This document shows positions 1-11,298 of a stretch of 64,000 nucleotides of DNA, in pieces. The notes beneath the pieces were generated by a model. The model was not told where the DNA came from and did no database searches. It saw only the letters and a list, made by a program, of their open reading frames with translations. Where the stretch lies: the NCBI GenBank assembly GCA_026724425.1, contig JAIUCV010000083.1:1054001-1118000 (forward strand). Direction: 5' to 3'. This DNA is from Erythrophleum ivorense. Taxonomy: Eukaryota > Streptophyta > Magnoliopsida > Fabales > Fabaceae. Numbering within the stretch: the first letter of the stretch is position 1; each line of letters starts with the position of its first letter. Made by a program: the position numbers and the translations under genes.

Positions 1-640
1 TTGGAAGAAATTTATTAATAAGAAGAAGCAAAACTAAACATACCAAAAAAAAAAAAACAGCTATGCCAAATTGTATTTAGTTTTGACTATTTCCAGGACT
101 TTGTTCTTAGTATAACTGAATGTTTAATTTTTTTTTTAAACTGATGCTATTAGCCTATTACCATTGTTCAATATATATGAAGTCCCCTTACCAAAAAAAA
201 AAAACCATTCATCAAAATATTAATAAAATATAATCGAAAGTTATTAATTGTGAAATAGTTAGTTTTACTTTTTGTAGTATTAAAAGTATAAAAACTTTGA
301 ATTTTGTTTTAACTCATTGAACACCATCAATTTTCCTTTTTATAGTCGATCCAAACTCATGAAAGTTTTTAATAAAAAAAGGTTTCTAATGTTTGTGGAA
401 ATTCGAACATAATTTTGTTACAAGATCTTAGGCACATTGTATTTATACGCAAGTCCAAGCCATAAAACAATTTCCATTTGTAATTGAACCTTTGACTAGC
501 TAAATATTTGGTATAATTGATTGGAACAAGATTAAAAGTTGATTACAAAATTATCGTTGCTAATTTTATTTGTAAAACATAAGCAAATAACTCAATCCTA
601 TCATCCTCCTCTTCAGCCTCGATCCCGCGGTCACACTTTG
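1..640. other. AT-rich noncoding sequence, no gene recognised
   Basis: The stretch is rich in A and T with several poly-A/poly-T runs (for example near 47-57, 127-136 and 191-203). There is no long open frame and no motif of a known family in either strand. It may be intergenic DNA or an old degraded transposon. I could not assign it. Confidence 0.5.
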
Positions 641-1431
641 CCTTTACATGCATCACATTAGGGAAAAAGAGATGCATAAGTATCTAAAAAATACTTAGTG
701 AGACGGTCCTCCCGTCTACAGGCCAATTACGCAAACACTAGCAACCTAACAGCAAAAAACAGCAATGTCAACTTAAACGAACAACAGCAACACGTAGAAA
801 CACTTGTGTCGACCTACACCAAAAGGTGTTGCTCGACACAGCCCCGAAACCACGAAACCAACAGCGACGAACACAACACAAAAACACATAATCAATGGGA
901 TTCAACCCCCATAAACAATCAATTACTCAAATAACTCAAGAACAGCTCAAGAATACAACAATAACTCAACAACAAACGAGTCTCTAGTGATTCACGAGCC
1001 TACGGTCACGAATTCACCTTGAATCGGATTAGAAACGAAGGGGAAGATGAACAGAGCAAAGAACAACAGCAAACAACCTCAGATCGATCCCCAAAACCCA
1101 GAAAATCGGATCTCCTCTCTCAAAATCGCCTCCTTTCTCCTCTGCCTCTTTCTGTCTCGAAAACTGTGCCAAAAAGTGGCTCATTTCGCTTAAAACTCAC
1201 GACCAAGGGCTTCTCTGTCCAAACCAGCCCAAACCGGAAACAACTCGAATCGAACCGATCGATTTCTCAATAACCGGTGTCGACCGACACCAACCCTTGG
1301 TGTCGCTCGACACCCCATGCCGAACAACCAGAACCGAGCAAAAATCCAATTAAACCGGAATCGATTCTCGATAACCGGCTGGTGTCGCTCGACACCACCT
1401 CCAACGCACTTCTTGGTTTACGGATATTACA
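641..1431 (-). repeat. 3' LTR (partial) of a minus-strand chromovirus
   Basis: On the minus strand a purine tract (1432-1444, core GTGGGGGAGAG) is followed directly by TGTAATATCC at 1431, the usual form of a polypurine tract followed by an LTR start. Integrase coding of the same strand lies just upstream (1599-2105). Leftwards the sequence shares short blocks with the T-family LTRs further on, such as TACTTAGTGAGA near 695. The LTR end (left boundary) was not found, so the limit near 641 is approximate. The open frames in it look like chance. Confidence 0.55.
806..1396. repeat. Repeated palindrome GGTGTCG-NN-CGACACC
   Basis: The 16-bp palindrome GGTGTCG(NN)CGACACC occurs at 1276-1291, 1299-1314 and 1381-1396. 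A decayed pair lies at about 806-839. Centres differ (AC, CT) while the arms are kept. All lie inside the minus-strand LTR. The motif could bind a dimeric factor or form a small hairpin in RNA; nothing here proves either. Confidence 0.7.
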
Positions 1432-1598
1432 ACTCTCCCCCACTAAACTGGATTCGACCTCGAATCCCAACAAACATGTCTACTAAAGACCACAAAAACC
1501 CGGCCCCACCCATCCAAGGCCACTAGAGATCCTCACTTGACCTCTCGAGACTCACATTTAGTCCTATGTTATACGCACGTTTCCAGACATTATTACTC

Positions 1599-2105
1599 CT
1601 AACTCGATATGGACCTGTTAGGGCCCCTCAACATAGCCATCTTGAGATACACTCTATCTCCCACATGAAACTCAAGCTCACGTCTCCGCCTATCAGTGTA
1701 ACTCTTCTGCCTATCCCGAGCCTCCTTCATGTTCAGCCTCAAAACACGAACATTCTCCGTCGTTTCCTGAACAAAGGTAGCTCTATAAATGTTGCGCTTC
1801 CCCACTTGGGTCCAGCATAAAGGTGTCCTACATGGCCTCCCATACAAAGTCTCATAAGGAGTCATGCGAATATTAGACTGAAAACTGTTGTTTTAGGCAA
1901 ACTCTGCCAAACACAGATGATCAGCCCAATGGCAACCCCAATCCAACACGCACATCCTCAGCAGATCCTCCAAAGTCTGGATAGTCCTCTCTGACTGCCC
2001 ATCTGTCTACGGATGATAAGCCGTACTCATATGCACCTTAGTGCCCATCTCAGTCTGAAATGCCCTCCAAAACTCTGAGGCAAATTTCGGATCTCTATCC
2101 GACAC
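1599..2105 (-). pseudogene. Chromovirus integrase fragment (core and start of C-terminal domain)
   Basis: Read on the minus strand from 2105 the frame begins in the integrase core (VSDRDPKF, holding the second catalytic Asp), passes TDGQSERTIQTLEDLLRMC (holding the catalytic Glu) and reaches MTPYETLYGRPCRTPLCW and GDRVYLKMA, the start of the C-terminal SH3-like part. This matches Ty3/gypsy chromovirus integrases. It has in-frame stops at 2007-2009 (CAG to TAG) and 1893-1895 (TAC to TAA). It is cut at 2105 by the Athila LTR, and protease, RT and RNase H are absent. It is related to, but clearly different from, the T-family integrases at 19528-20166 and 37324-38545. Confidence 0.85.
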
Positions 2106-3718
2106 TGATATATCCATATTTTGCATGATTTTACTTAGTATTTATTTATGTTTTCAAGTATTTTCAATAAGGTTTTATGCCTTTAGAGGTAATTTTCTTG
2201 TATTTGTTGATTTTGGAGTCTTAACAGGTTAAATTATCAAAAAGGATACCAAAGGAGAAAAAGAGCCTCAAACCATGATCCATGCAAGTTTCCAAGTCAA
2301 GAGCATCAATATAACTCCATTTGTCCGATTCTCGCATTTGGACAGAATCGTAGCATCCGAAACATAACCGCGGCAAGGGGTCTTCCCGACGTCCAAAAAT
2401 CATGATCTTGGTCTTGATGGATAGATATTTGAGTCATGCATCACGGCAAAATGGATTCAAGCCATTTGGATCAACCATCACGGAGAAACTATTTTTCTCC
2501 CAAGACGTGTCCGCCAGGCGACCAAACGAAGCCCACGGAGACTTGGCGCCACCAAAGAGCCCGGGATTCCGCGGTATTGACCTTGTCTCGACTTAAAACA
2601 AGCCCAGCTTGCTTTTGGTGGTTTACTTGTCCTGAACCCGGTCCAATCACGTCGCAAATCATCAAGGCCGGTTAACCGGAAAGTTTCCTTTTTCAACACT
2701 TCACAAACCTAGCGACTTCTACCCTATAAATACGAGTTTTTAGCCTCGACCTAGGGAGAGAGGTGTGCGCCGTCAGAGGAGAAGGGAGAAAGCTGTCCTA
2801 GAAGCAGAGAGAAGGGGTTTTTCTCTCAAGATCCAAGACTCACGCACACTTGCACTTAACAACCTTGGCGATTGTTCTTTGTCTTTGTTTTGTATTGAAT
2901 CCGAGAGAGTATTGAGGGGAAATCGACTTGTTCTTCAAACATAGAGAAGCTTCCTTGATTCCTTACCTCTTTTTAACACTTATTATGCTTTCAATCATCA
3001 TGTCTTGTGTTGTTTGCGCCATGATTGAGTAGTTTCCTTGCTAGGTTAAGGGTTAAGCCGATGGGCTCATGAAATCGTTGGCTTTAATCTTTTAGGTTGG
3101 GATTATTTTGTTTGGTTTCATCACCTCTACTTGAGCATAATGCCGCTTGCTTTTCCGATCAACTAGCATCGGATCTTAGGTTAATATACTCTCCAAAAGC
3201 TTGCTATATTGCCGGACTTAGTATTTGGTGAGCAATGAATCACACGCATCGAAAGTTGAGTTGTGAGTCATTGTGAACAATCATAACTTGAACACACTTA
3301 ATGCATGTTTTCAACTTATAATAACCATCGAAAGTTGAGTCTATTAGGTTGATTTAACATAGTAGTTTGATCCATGAAAGTGGGATAACTATATCTTTGT
3401 GTTATGAGTTCATGAACGGTTTTTACTTCATCCCTTCCATTTGATTATCTTGTTAATGATTCATGATGCCTTGAGGTATGCCTAATGCCTAGTATCTCCA
3501 CTTATTGATCTCCATTCCCTTTTACTCGTTTGACACTTCTATTTTAGTTACAATCCAAACAAAACCCTATTTTGTTTTAGCTTGATTCAACCTCCATACG
3601 ATTTGTAGTACAATCGATAGGTCCTTGTGGATTCGATCCCATCTATACTTACCTCGTTGCTGTGCACTTGCAGGTAGTTCTAGTGGGTAAAACTTGAAGC
3701 AATCCCACGCTCACACCA
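2106..3718 (+). repeat. 5' LTR of Athila-type element
   Basis: Starts TGATATATCC and ends ...CACACCA just before the PBS, about 1.6 kb. A TATA box (TATAAATA) is at 2725-2732. Its sequence differs strongly from the 3' LTR of the same element: by eye the first 250 bp align with many substitutions and indels. The end at 3718 was set by analogy with the solo LTR at 35770-37323, which ends CACACATCA. Confidence 0.82.
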
Positions 3719-3724
3719 AGTTTT

Positions 3725-3742
3725 TGGCGCCGTTGCCGTGGA
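3725..3742 (+). other. Primer binding site (Athila)
   Basis: TGGCGCCGTTGCCGTGGA follows the 5' LTR after a short AGTTTT spacer. This is the usual Athila PBS, thought to pair with the 3' end of a tRNA-Asp. Confidence 0.8.
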
Positions 3743-3868
3743 CCTTCTTGTCTACAAGTTTGGATTAGGATCTAAACTAAAACGTTTTTCTGTTTTTGCT
3801 TTGTTATTTCATTCTTTTTCCTTTTAGTTTGTTTTTAAACTTTTGTAGGTGCAGCCTTAAGCTGGGCC

Positions 3869-4798
3869 ATGGATCACGTTGGACATGACCAGGAGCCACG
3901 TGGTGGTGTTTTTCTTGGTGCAAACCGTGCTGATGGGCAACCTTTAGACGGAGTTCAAAACCGTTTGACTATAAACGGTGATGAACCGGAGCTTAACAAT
4001 GGCGGGTTAGTACATCGGGGGAACCAAGACGACCACCAGCTAGGGCCGAATCAGGAGACCATAGGGGACAGTGACTCGAGACCAGAGCTTCTACAAAGCC
4101 GTAGCCCCATCCGGACACAAGAGGGCCAACGATATGAGATTAAGCCGCGGGTTATCGCATTGGTAAAGCAAAGTCAATACCATGGACTTCTTGAGGAGGA
4201 TCCTTTGGATCATGTTGATTCTTTTGAGGAATTGTGCAGCACTACAAGCGCCAATGGAGTTCCAGGAGACTACCTAAGGTGCCGGCTCTTTGTTTTCACT
4301 TTGGCGGGCAAAGCACTTAGATGGCTAAAATCTTTGCCGTCTCGCTCAATCAATACATGGATGGAGTTCAAGAAGGCTTTTCTTGGGAATTTCTACACCA
4401 AGCAAAGGGCAACCTTGATGAGGAGCAAGATCTCAGGCTTCCAGCAAGGTCCTATAGAGCCATACCATGAAGCCCTAGAGAGTTTCAAAGAATACATCAG
4501 AGATTGCCCACAACACGGCTTCTCGGATGTCAATCTATGGAACACATTCTATGACGGGATTAGGCGAGAGTACAAGCTATGCCTTGACATAGCTAGCAAT
4601 GGGGACTTCATGAGCAAGTCCATTGAAGAGGCAAAGACATTAATAGACAACCTGGCGGCCAGTGATAGCAAGAACCAACCAAGTTATGAGGAAACCATTA
4701 AGGCGATAAATACACGACCGGAGCAAACCGAATTCAAGGAGATCAACCGAGGCTATGTCAAGTCCTTGATGATAATCAAGCCTCGGATGAGGAGATAG
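3869..4798 (+). pseudogene. gag: Athila gag, N-terminal part
   Basis: A 309-residue frame begins at ATG 3869, about 130 bp after the PBS. Residues about 90-260 hold a retrotransposon gag (capsid) domain: YHGLLEEDPLDHVDSFEELC, then LAGKALRWLKSLP, WMEFKKAFLGNFY and the helical stretch ending TLIDNLAAS. Gag would form the virus-like particle in the cytoplasm. The frame stops at TAG 4796-4798 and coding resumes in another frame at 4831, so one or more small indels near 4750-4830 broke a longer gag-pol frame. No CCHC zinc knuckle is seen, which is usual for Athila. Confidence 0.85.
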
Positions 4799-4830
4799 GT
4801 CATGAGAGCTTTGGCGATCATCAAAGAGAT

Positions 4831-6042
4831 GTGAACTTCATTAGCAAACAAGAGCTCGGAGATAGAAGTCTCGGACCGTTTCTCAAGCCGCAAAACCGCT
4901 ACTACGCTCATGATAACACGCTAAACCGCTCCCATGTACGGAATGGTCAGCAGGCTAGTGATGTTACCCAAACATTTACACCTCAGCTAAGACGCCAAGC
5001 GGTATATAAAGAAGATCAAGAAGGCGAACTCAAGTCTTTGGTCTATGAGTTCATCCATGAACAAAGGCAAGCCAACAAGGGGATTCATGAGAAAATGCAT
5101 CACATATACTATGAAATGAATAGTAAGTTTGATTCTCTTGAATCCCACATGAAGCGACTTTATCTTCAAATAGCTCACATAGCCGGCTCAATCAAGAAAC
5201 CGTTGGGAGTCCTTCCCGGCCAACCCGAGGTAAACCCCAAAAAGGAGCACATCGCCGCCATCACTCTTAGGAGTGGGACACAACTAGATGAGGTACGGAT
5301 GCCAGAGGAAGCCGAGAAAGAGCCGACCCAACACATGATCGTGATAGAAGAGAATGAGCCGGAGGACAACAATGCGGCCGATGGAGAGTTAGAAGAGGAA
5401 ATCATCCCACCGTTGATATCTCGATTGTACAAGCCGAAAGCACCTTTCCCTAGGGCTGTGAAGAAGCCTAAGAAGGAGAAGGAGCAAGCAAAGCTAAAAG
5501 ATCTTGTGAGCCAGCTAAGTGTTAGGCTACCGTTTGTTGACGCTTGCATGATCATACCATCTTTGAAAAAGTACATGAAGAGTATCTTGACGAGCAACCT
5601 AAGCTTGGAAGAAGGTGTGATGTTGATAACTCAAGAATGCAGTGATCCGGGCAGCTTTGTGCTATCTTGTCAAATAGGAGGTACAACTTTCAAGCGATGC
5701 CTTTGTGACTTGGGCTCTAGTGTGAACTTGATGCCTTACACGGTGGCCAGACGTCTTGGGATCACTAACTTCAGACCAACAAAGATTCCATTGGTCTTTG
5801 CGGATCGATCGGTTAGAAGACCGGTTGGTACTGTAACCGATGTTCAAGTCATGATCGGTAAATGTTCCATACCCGCCGATTTTGTGGTGTTAGAGCTTGA
5901 TCAAGAGCCTAGGGACCCCCTGATCCTTGGACGCCCATTCCTAGCTACTGCCGGTGCCATAATAGATGTCAAAGGAGGAAAGATTGACTTGCATTTGGGC
6001 GATCTTGTAAATGAAGTTTCAAGTGGACAAGTCACTCGGTAA
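4831..6042 (+). pseudogene. gag-pro: Athila gag C-terminus and aspartic protease
   Basis: This frame continues the Athila polyprotein after the frameshift. Its first half is charged and partly helical (FIHEQRQANKGIHEKMHHIY), followed by the conserved Athila block AAITLRSGTQLDE. The protease lies near residues 285-395: the active site is DLGSSVNLMP in place of DTG/DSG, and the C-terminal part holds LILGRPFLAT. The frame leaves the true reading at about 6010, where one extra A in GTAAATGAAG shifts it; coding continues in the frame of the next entry. The protease would cut the gag-pol polyprotein. Confidence 0.85.
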
Positions 6043-7021
6043 ACCCACAATCGATGGCCATTCATTCTTGGTGGACAATATGAGTGAAGTGTCTGAAGGA
6101 ATATACCGAGAGCTCATACTGAATGACCCATTAGGAATGGCATTAACCGGGAGTGAAGGAGATGACCACTATTTGAACGAAGAAGCACACCGGCTGACCA
6201 AGATTCTTGATGGCGCGGCTACATATGACAAGCTGGTAGCCCATATCGGTTTAGGAGAGGTAGAAGAGAGGCCGGGACAGCCAAAGAGCCCCGCCAAAGA
6301 ATCAAATGACCCTTGGAGTGAGGGGAGAGCACCCAAAGTTGTACTAAAAGAACTTCCAGTTGGATTAAGGTATGCGTTTCACGGACCTAATAACACATAT
6401 CCAGTCATTATCAATTCAAACCTAACCAATGTGGAAACGGATTTATTACTTTGTGAGTTGAGAAAACACCGAAAAGCCCTTGGGTATACCCTTGAGGATA
6501 TTACGGGCATATCCCAAAATCTTTGTATGCACATGATACATCTCGAGGATGAATCTATGTCCTCCGTAGAGCATCAAAGGAGGCTGAACCCGAACTTAAA
6601 AGATGTTGTGAAGAAAGAGATAATGAAACTCATGGAAGCGGGAATCATATATCCGATCTCGGACAGTACATGGGTAAATCCGGTGCATGTAGTACCTAAA
6701 AAAGGAGGTGTCACGGTGGTGAAGAACGAGAATGAGGAGCTAATACCCACAAGAACAGTCACCGGCCACCGAATGTGCATCGACTACCGCAAGCTCAATA
6801 CCGCTACCCGGAAGGATCATTTCCCTCTCCCATTCATAGACCAAATGCTTGAAAGGCTTGCTAACCACCCATACTATTGCTTTCTAGATGGTTATTCAGG
6901 TTTCCTTCAAATCCCGATTCATCCGGGTGATCAAGAGAAGACAATATTTACATGTCCTTATGGCACATTCGCTTACCGGCGGATGCCTTTTGGATTATGC
7001 AATGCCCCGGCCACATTCTGA
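6011..7021 (+). pseudogene. pol: Athila reverse transcriptase, N-terminal half
   Basis: The ATG at 6011 is an internal methionine made available by the frameshift. After a linker the RT starts with LNPNLKDVVKKEIMKLMEAG, then WVNPVHVVPKKGG, RMCIDYRKLNTATRKDHFPL, CFLDGYSGFLQIPIHPGDQE and MPFGLCNAPATF. It ends at a TGA (7019-7021) exactly where similarity to RT ends. The palm motif with the two catalytic Asp residues, RNase H and integrase are all absent. The stop is made by the foreign sequence joined at 7019, not by a point mutation. Confidence 0.88.
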
Positions 7022-7136
7022 TATATCCATAAGCTAACATGGATTTTCAAAATGCATTGAGAGTTCTCATGTTTTCAAACCTCTTTTCCTTTCTTAGTTT
7101 GCTTGAGGACAAGCAAAAGGCTAAGTCTGGGGGAGT
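7019..7136 (+). other. Athila 3' remnant with polypurine tract
   Basis: This short segment joins broken RT to the 3' LTR. It starts with TGATATATCCATA, the same 13 bases that begin the Athila LTRs, then noncoding sequence, then CTTGAGGACAAGC and the PPT AAGTCTGGGGGAG (about 7123-7135). The PPT primes plus-strand DNA synthesis in these elements. Confidence 0.75.
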
Positions 7137-7760
7137 TGATATATCCATATTTTACATGTTTTTACCCTAGTTTTTCTTATATTTTCTTACTTAATAATAA
7201 TGATTTTGCATCCAAGAGGTAGTTTTCTTGTATATTGTGGTTTTGGGAAGCAAACAGGTCAAAATAGCAAAAAGAAGGCAAAATGGAGCAAAATAACTTC
7301 AAACAATGATCCATGCAAGTTCCCAAGTCAAGAGCTTCAACAAAACTCAAGTTAGCCGATTTCCGCATTCGGACAAAATCAAAGCATCCGAAAGATAACC
7401 GCGGCAAAGGGTCTTTCCGACGTCCAAATCATGAGATCTTTATATGGAAAGATATATAAATGAGTTATGCGTCGCCGCGAAGTGGAATTGGGCTATTTGG
7501 AGCAGAAATGCGGCCTAGGATCGTTTTCGCCCAAGACATGTCCGTCTGGCGAGCAAGTAAAGCCCATGGAGCTTGGATGAGCGAAATGGACCGGGATCAC
7601 TGCGGGCTAAGCCTGGACTTCATCAAGAATCAAGCCCACGCCATACCACGCTATCAGAAGGCAGCAGCCGCGCCTCACTCAAGACTTGGTGAGCAAGTTC
7701 AAGCGAAGAGAAGAAATGGAAAGTTTCCTCTTCTCTTTTGCGCATTAACTCAGCCGACCT
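7137..7760 (+). repeat. 3' LTR of Athila type, truncated, second subfamily
   Basis: Begins TGATATATCC just after the PPT. It is much closer to the solo LTR at 35770 than to the 5' LTR at 2106 (shared blocks such as AAGAGGTAGTTTTCTTG and CATTAACTCAGCCGACCT). It stops at 7760, where TGTAGTAACC of a T-family LTR begins, so its TATA box and 3' half are missing. GACCT at 7756-7760 may be one side of a target duplication; the other side was not found. Confidence 0.82.
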
Positions 7761-10700
7761 TGTAGTAACCCTGAAGTGGGATGATAGATTATGACTGATG
7801 ATCATATAGAGTGTTTCGGTCGAAGAACATTTGAAGACGAACGAGTAGAATTGAAGATAGAACGGGAGAAACCGTTATGGGACCGGGTAAAGACGGACAA
7901 GAGCTCGATCGAGTGGGAAGAAGAGCCGACTGACCAAACGTGGTCCGAATGGGATGAAAACTTGGGGACAACAAGAAGAACCCAAAAAAACCATCTGGTC
8001 AAGACAGAAGTTGATTTGGACGAGCGGATCTTGAGATATGAGTTTTACCGCCTGATGGCTATGCCGAAGGGTGGGAAGCTTATATCGATGATCGGGTAAC
8101 GACTCGGAGGAAATGAGTATGGCCGACTATCAAGCGAAGTGATAGGGACGTGACCAAGGTGAGAAATGGTCATGGGAAGGTCGGCACGTAAGGATAGCCA
8201 CGGATAAAAATTATTGGCCGCGGGACGATCGTTGGATGTGCACGATCGCGGTACGGATCGAGTGTGGGATGCGATCGCGGTACGGACGAAGAACGAGACG
8301 CGATCGTGGTCCGGATGGAGAGTGGGAAGGATTGGTTGGGGAAAACTATCCCCACATGTGTTAAAATACACATGCCATCCTATGATTGGTTGAAAGTTAA
8401 ATGAGGACATATGTCACACCAAGAGGGTTTCTTAGGTGTGTGACTCCTTAAAGCTACTTGCTGACTTGTTGAAGCTACTTGCTGGAGGTGTTGGCTTGGG
8501 AAGGAGCATGGCAAGCTAGCCTAGGTGTGTGACTCCTTGAAGCTATTTGCTTGAGGTGTTGGCGTGGGAGTGAGCATGGGAAGCTAGCTTAGGTGTGTGA
8601 CTCCTTAAAGCTACTTGCTGACTTGTTGAAGCTACTTGCTGGAGGTGTTGGCTTGGGAAGGAGCAGGGCAAGCTATCCCAGGTGTGTGGCGCCCATGGAG
8701 GAAGCTAGCCCTTAGGCCAGCACGAGGTGTCGCCTGTTTAAGGCTTGCTCCTCCGCATGTGAAGGAAACCTCGCCATTTGTCCGTGAAAGTGTCTGGACG
8801 GTATTGGACCGTCAATCACCCTCACTTGCCTACAAAGCTACTTAGGTGTGTGACTCCTTAAAGCTACGTGCTGACTTGTTGAAGCTACTTGCTGGAGGTG
8901 TTGGCTTGGGAAGGAGCATGGCAAGCTAGCCTAGGTGTGTGACTCCTTGAAGCTATTTGCTTGAGGTGTTGGCGTGGGAGTGAGCATGGGAAGCTAGCTT
9001 AGGTGTGTGACTCCTTAAAGCTACTTGCTGACTTGTTGAAGCTACTTGCTGGAGGTGTTGGCTTGGGAAGGAGCAGGGCAAGCTATCCCAGGTGTGTGGC
9101 GCCCATGGAGGAAGCTAGCCCTTAGGCCAGCACGAGGTGTCGCCGGTTTAAGGCTTGCTCCTCCGCATGTGAAGGAAACCTCGCCATTTGTCCGTGAAAG
9201 TGTCTGGACGGTATTGGACCGTCAATCACCCTCACTTGCCTATAAATAGAGCCTCCTGACCCCTTGTGCTTCCATTTACCATTCCTTGTTTTGCTCCTTT
9301 GCCTTAAAACCGAGCAAGAGAGAGTTAAGAGAGAAAAGAGTGTGAAATCTTTTCTTTAAGTGTGAGTGAGAGTAGAGAAGCTTTGGAGAGAAAGCTTAAG
9401 AGTGAGAATAGCTTGGTGGTGTGAGGCGTAGCTAGTGGTGAAGGCTAGGCTGTTCATCAAGCGGTTTTGGTGAGTTTTCGATGATAGCTCCGAGAGTAGC
9501 TATGTTTGTGTGATGCATGTAGAATCAAGTAGAAACTTATAGGTTTCTTTTGATTAGGTGCATGCATATTGTGTGGCGGTTGTTAGTATGTGTTATACTA
9601 ACTTTGTGGTTGCAGGAAGTATGTACGTTAAGCAAGGAGGGTAACGTTATACTTTGTGTGGTTGTGCGGTTTTAACTTCGGTTAAACCGATGTGGTTGCA
9701 TGCATGTTCGGATCCAAGGAAAACATTGCTTGTTGTTCCTTGTGATTGATTGCATGTTGTGTGATATATGTGAGGTAGTGAAAGCATAGTAGAGATGCTT
9801 GTGTCTGATTTGACTAACGAGTTGTGGTGTAGGGAAGGAGAGAAACGCCTAAGTGTTGTCATGAACTAACGGATTTTAGTGCAGGGATGAAGAACACTTA
9901 GAGCGGTTTCTGTGTAACCTATTGCATGTTGATGCTCTGAGGTTGTGACATGATTATTCAAGTATCTTTGTTGAATAATTATGTATTTTCTTAAGACTAA
10001 CACATGTGACGTGATTCACTGTGTTAAGGTTCTTATGAAAATGGTTCGGTGGACATGGCATGTGTTGCATCGCTACACTTAGTACAAGTATGGTGGATAA
10101 CAAGAGGTTATGCCACATACTGTGTCGAACATGTGGTGGTGGGTGCAAAGAAAGGGTAAACCTTATGCAGTCCAAGGGTGTGTTAAATGTGTATGTCTTT
10201 GGCAGCATATTGCACTCGCGGATGCATAGAGGAGGCTGAGTAGGGACTTAGACCCCACGATGTTCAGTGTAGGATGGCGAACAATGAATGTTGCACCAAG
10301 GGCTAGTGGTGAATAACAAGTGGTTATGTCACACTATGCCGGGAAGGACGTAAGGTGAGTGCCACGAGGGCAGGTCACGTACTTACGTTCCTTGTGTGTG
10401 AGTTTTGGAACTAGGATCATGTATTCGTGTTTAGCATGATCTTTACGTTCTTTTGTGTGTGAGGAGAAGGACGTATGGAATAGACAGCCCGGGATGTGAC
10501 CATCTGGGAGACAGAACTCGTGTGGGTTGTGATCCAACGGGATGTGACTGTCTGGGAGATGGAACTCGGGTAGTGATGTTCTATTCCGCGTGCCTTTGTG
10601 TGTGAGTTTAGGAGCTAGGATCATGTACTCGTGTTAGGCATGATCTTAGGGGTACACACGGTGTTCTTGCTGCCCTGACGGACGTTCACTGAGAAACCCT

Positions 10701-11298
10701 CTTGGATGGTCCTGAAGGATGACTCAGAGTGTACTTGGGTAGCTCCCATGGCTGAGTACACACGACAGTGTGTTTGGAAATGCCTAGTTGCGCTTTCGGC
10801 GCAGCGGAAGCGGCTAGGTGGGCTAATCGGCTCCCCGTGGTGAGGTGGGATTAGTTCGGGTTAACCGGTTGACTGGGTTAACGCGGTTAACTCCCGATTG
10901 CAGTTCAGGCCTAGTGTGACTTTGTGTTTGCTAGGTGCGGGTGTGCAGGTCTACGGAAACCGTGGTGTACTATATAGGCCTCTAGGTCTAGCGGGGCTCG
11001 ATAGTGTGTGTAGTGTGTGTAGAGTGTTTCTTGTGTGATAGAAACCTCTAGGTTGAGCAGTGGCTCGTTAGAGTGTTGTGTGTGTGGAGAGTGTTCTTCT
11101 GGGAAGAACCTCTCGGGTGTGAGATCACTAGTGTGTTGTGATCTTGGAGTTACTCGGGATGAGTAATCTCTTGTGCTGTTAGGATAACTTGTAAGAGTTA
11201 TCCTTGTGTTTTGTCTTAGCAGGTTGAAGAGCGTGTTGATAGACAATACGGTTGTATTGGTCTATGGCGTGAGCTAGAGAGCTTTGCTACGGCATTGT
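7761..11298 (+). repeat. T-family chromovirus LTR, plus orientation (palindrome P1, left arm)
   Basis: Starts TGTAGTAACCCTGAAG, the same start that follows PPTs at 20865 and 46154. TATA box TATAAATA is at 9241-9248. U3 holds subrepeats (next entry). Downstream sequence matches the LTRs at 20865 and 46154 almost base for base. At 11298 (GGCATTGT) it switches to the inverted arm, losing about 540 bp of the LTR 3' part that is present at 49300-49835. The many short open frames along it recur because the LTRs are copies, not because they code. Confidence 0.85.
8431..9250 (+). repeat. 410-bp tandem duplication in U3, upstream of the TATA box
   Basis: 8431-8840 and 8841-9250 are near-identical direct repeats starting CTTAGGTGTGTGACTCC. 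Each holds smaller units of about 68-90 bp sharing GGTGTGTGACTCCTT, GAGGTGTTGG and GCAAGCTAGC. The first copy ends TTGCCTACAAAG and the second TTGCCTATAAATAG, so only the second has the TATA box. The LTRs at 20865 and 46154 have one copy. Confidence 0.88.

Larger units (their letters stand above)
2106..7760 (+). mobile_element. Athila-type Ty3/gypsy element, internally deleted and chimeric
   Basis: Order: LTR (2106-3718), PBS, gag, protease, first half of RT, a large deletion, a 117-bp 3' remnant with PPT, and a partial 3' LTR (7137-7760). LTRs start TGATATATCC, the PBS is TGGCGCCGTTGCCG and the RT holds the FPLPFIDQMLERLA block, all usual for Athila. It inserted into the integrase gene at 2105 (left flank GACAC). 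The right end is lost because a T-family LTR begins at 7761. RT catalytic motif, RNase H, integrase and any env-like gene are missing, so it cannot move by itself. Confidence 0.88.
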
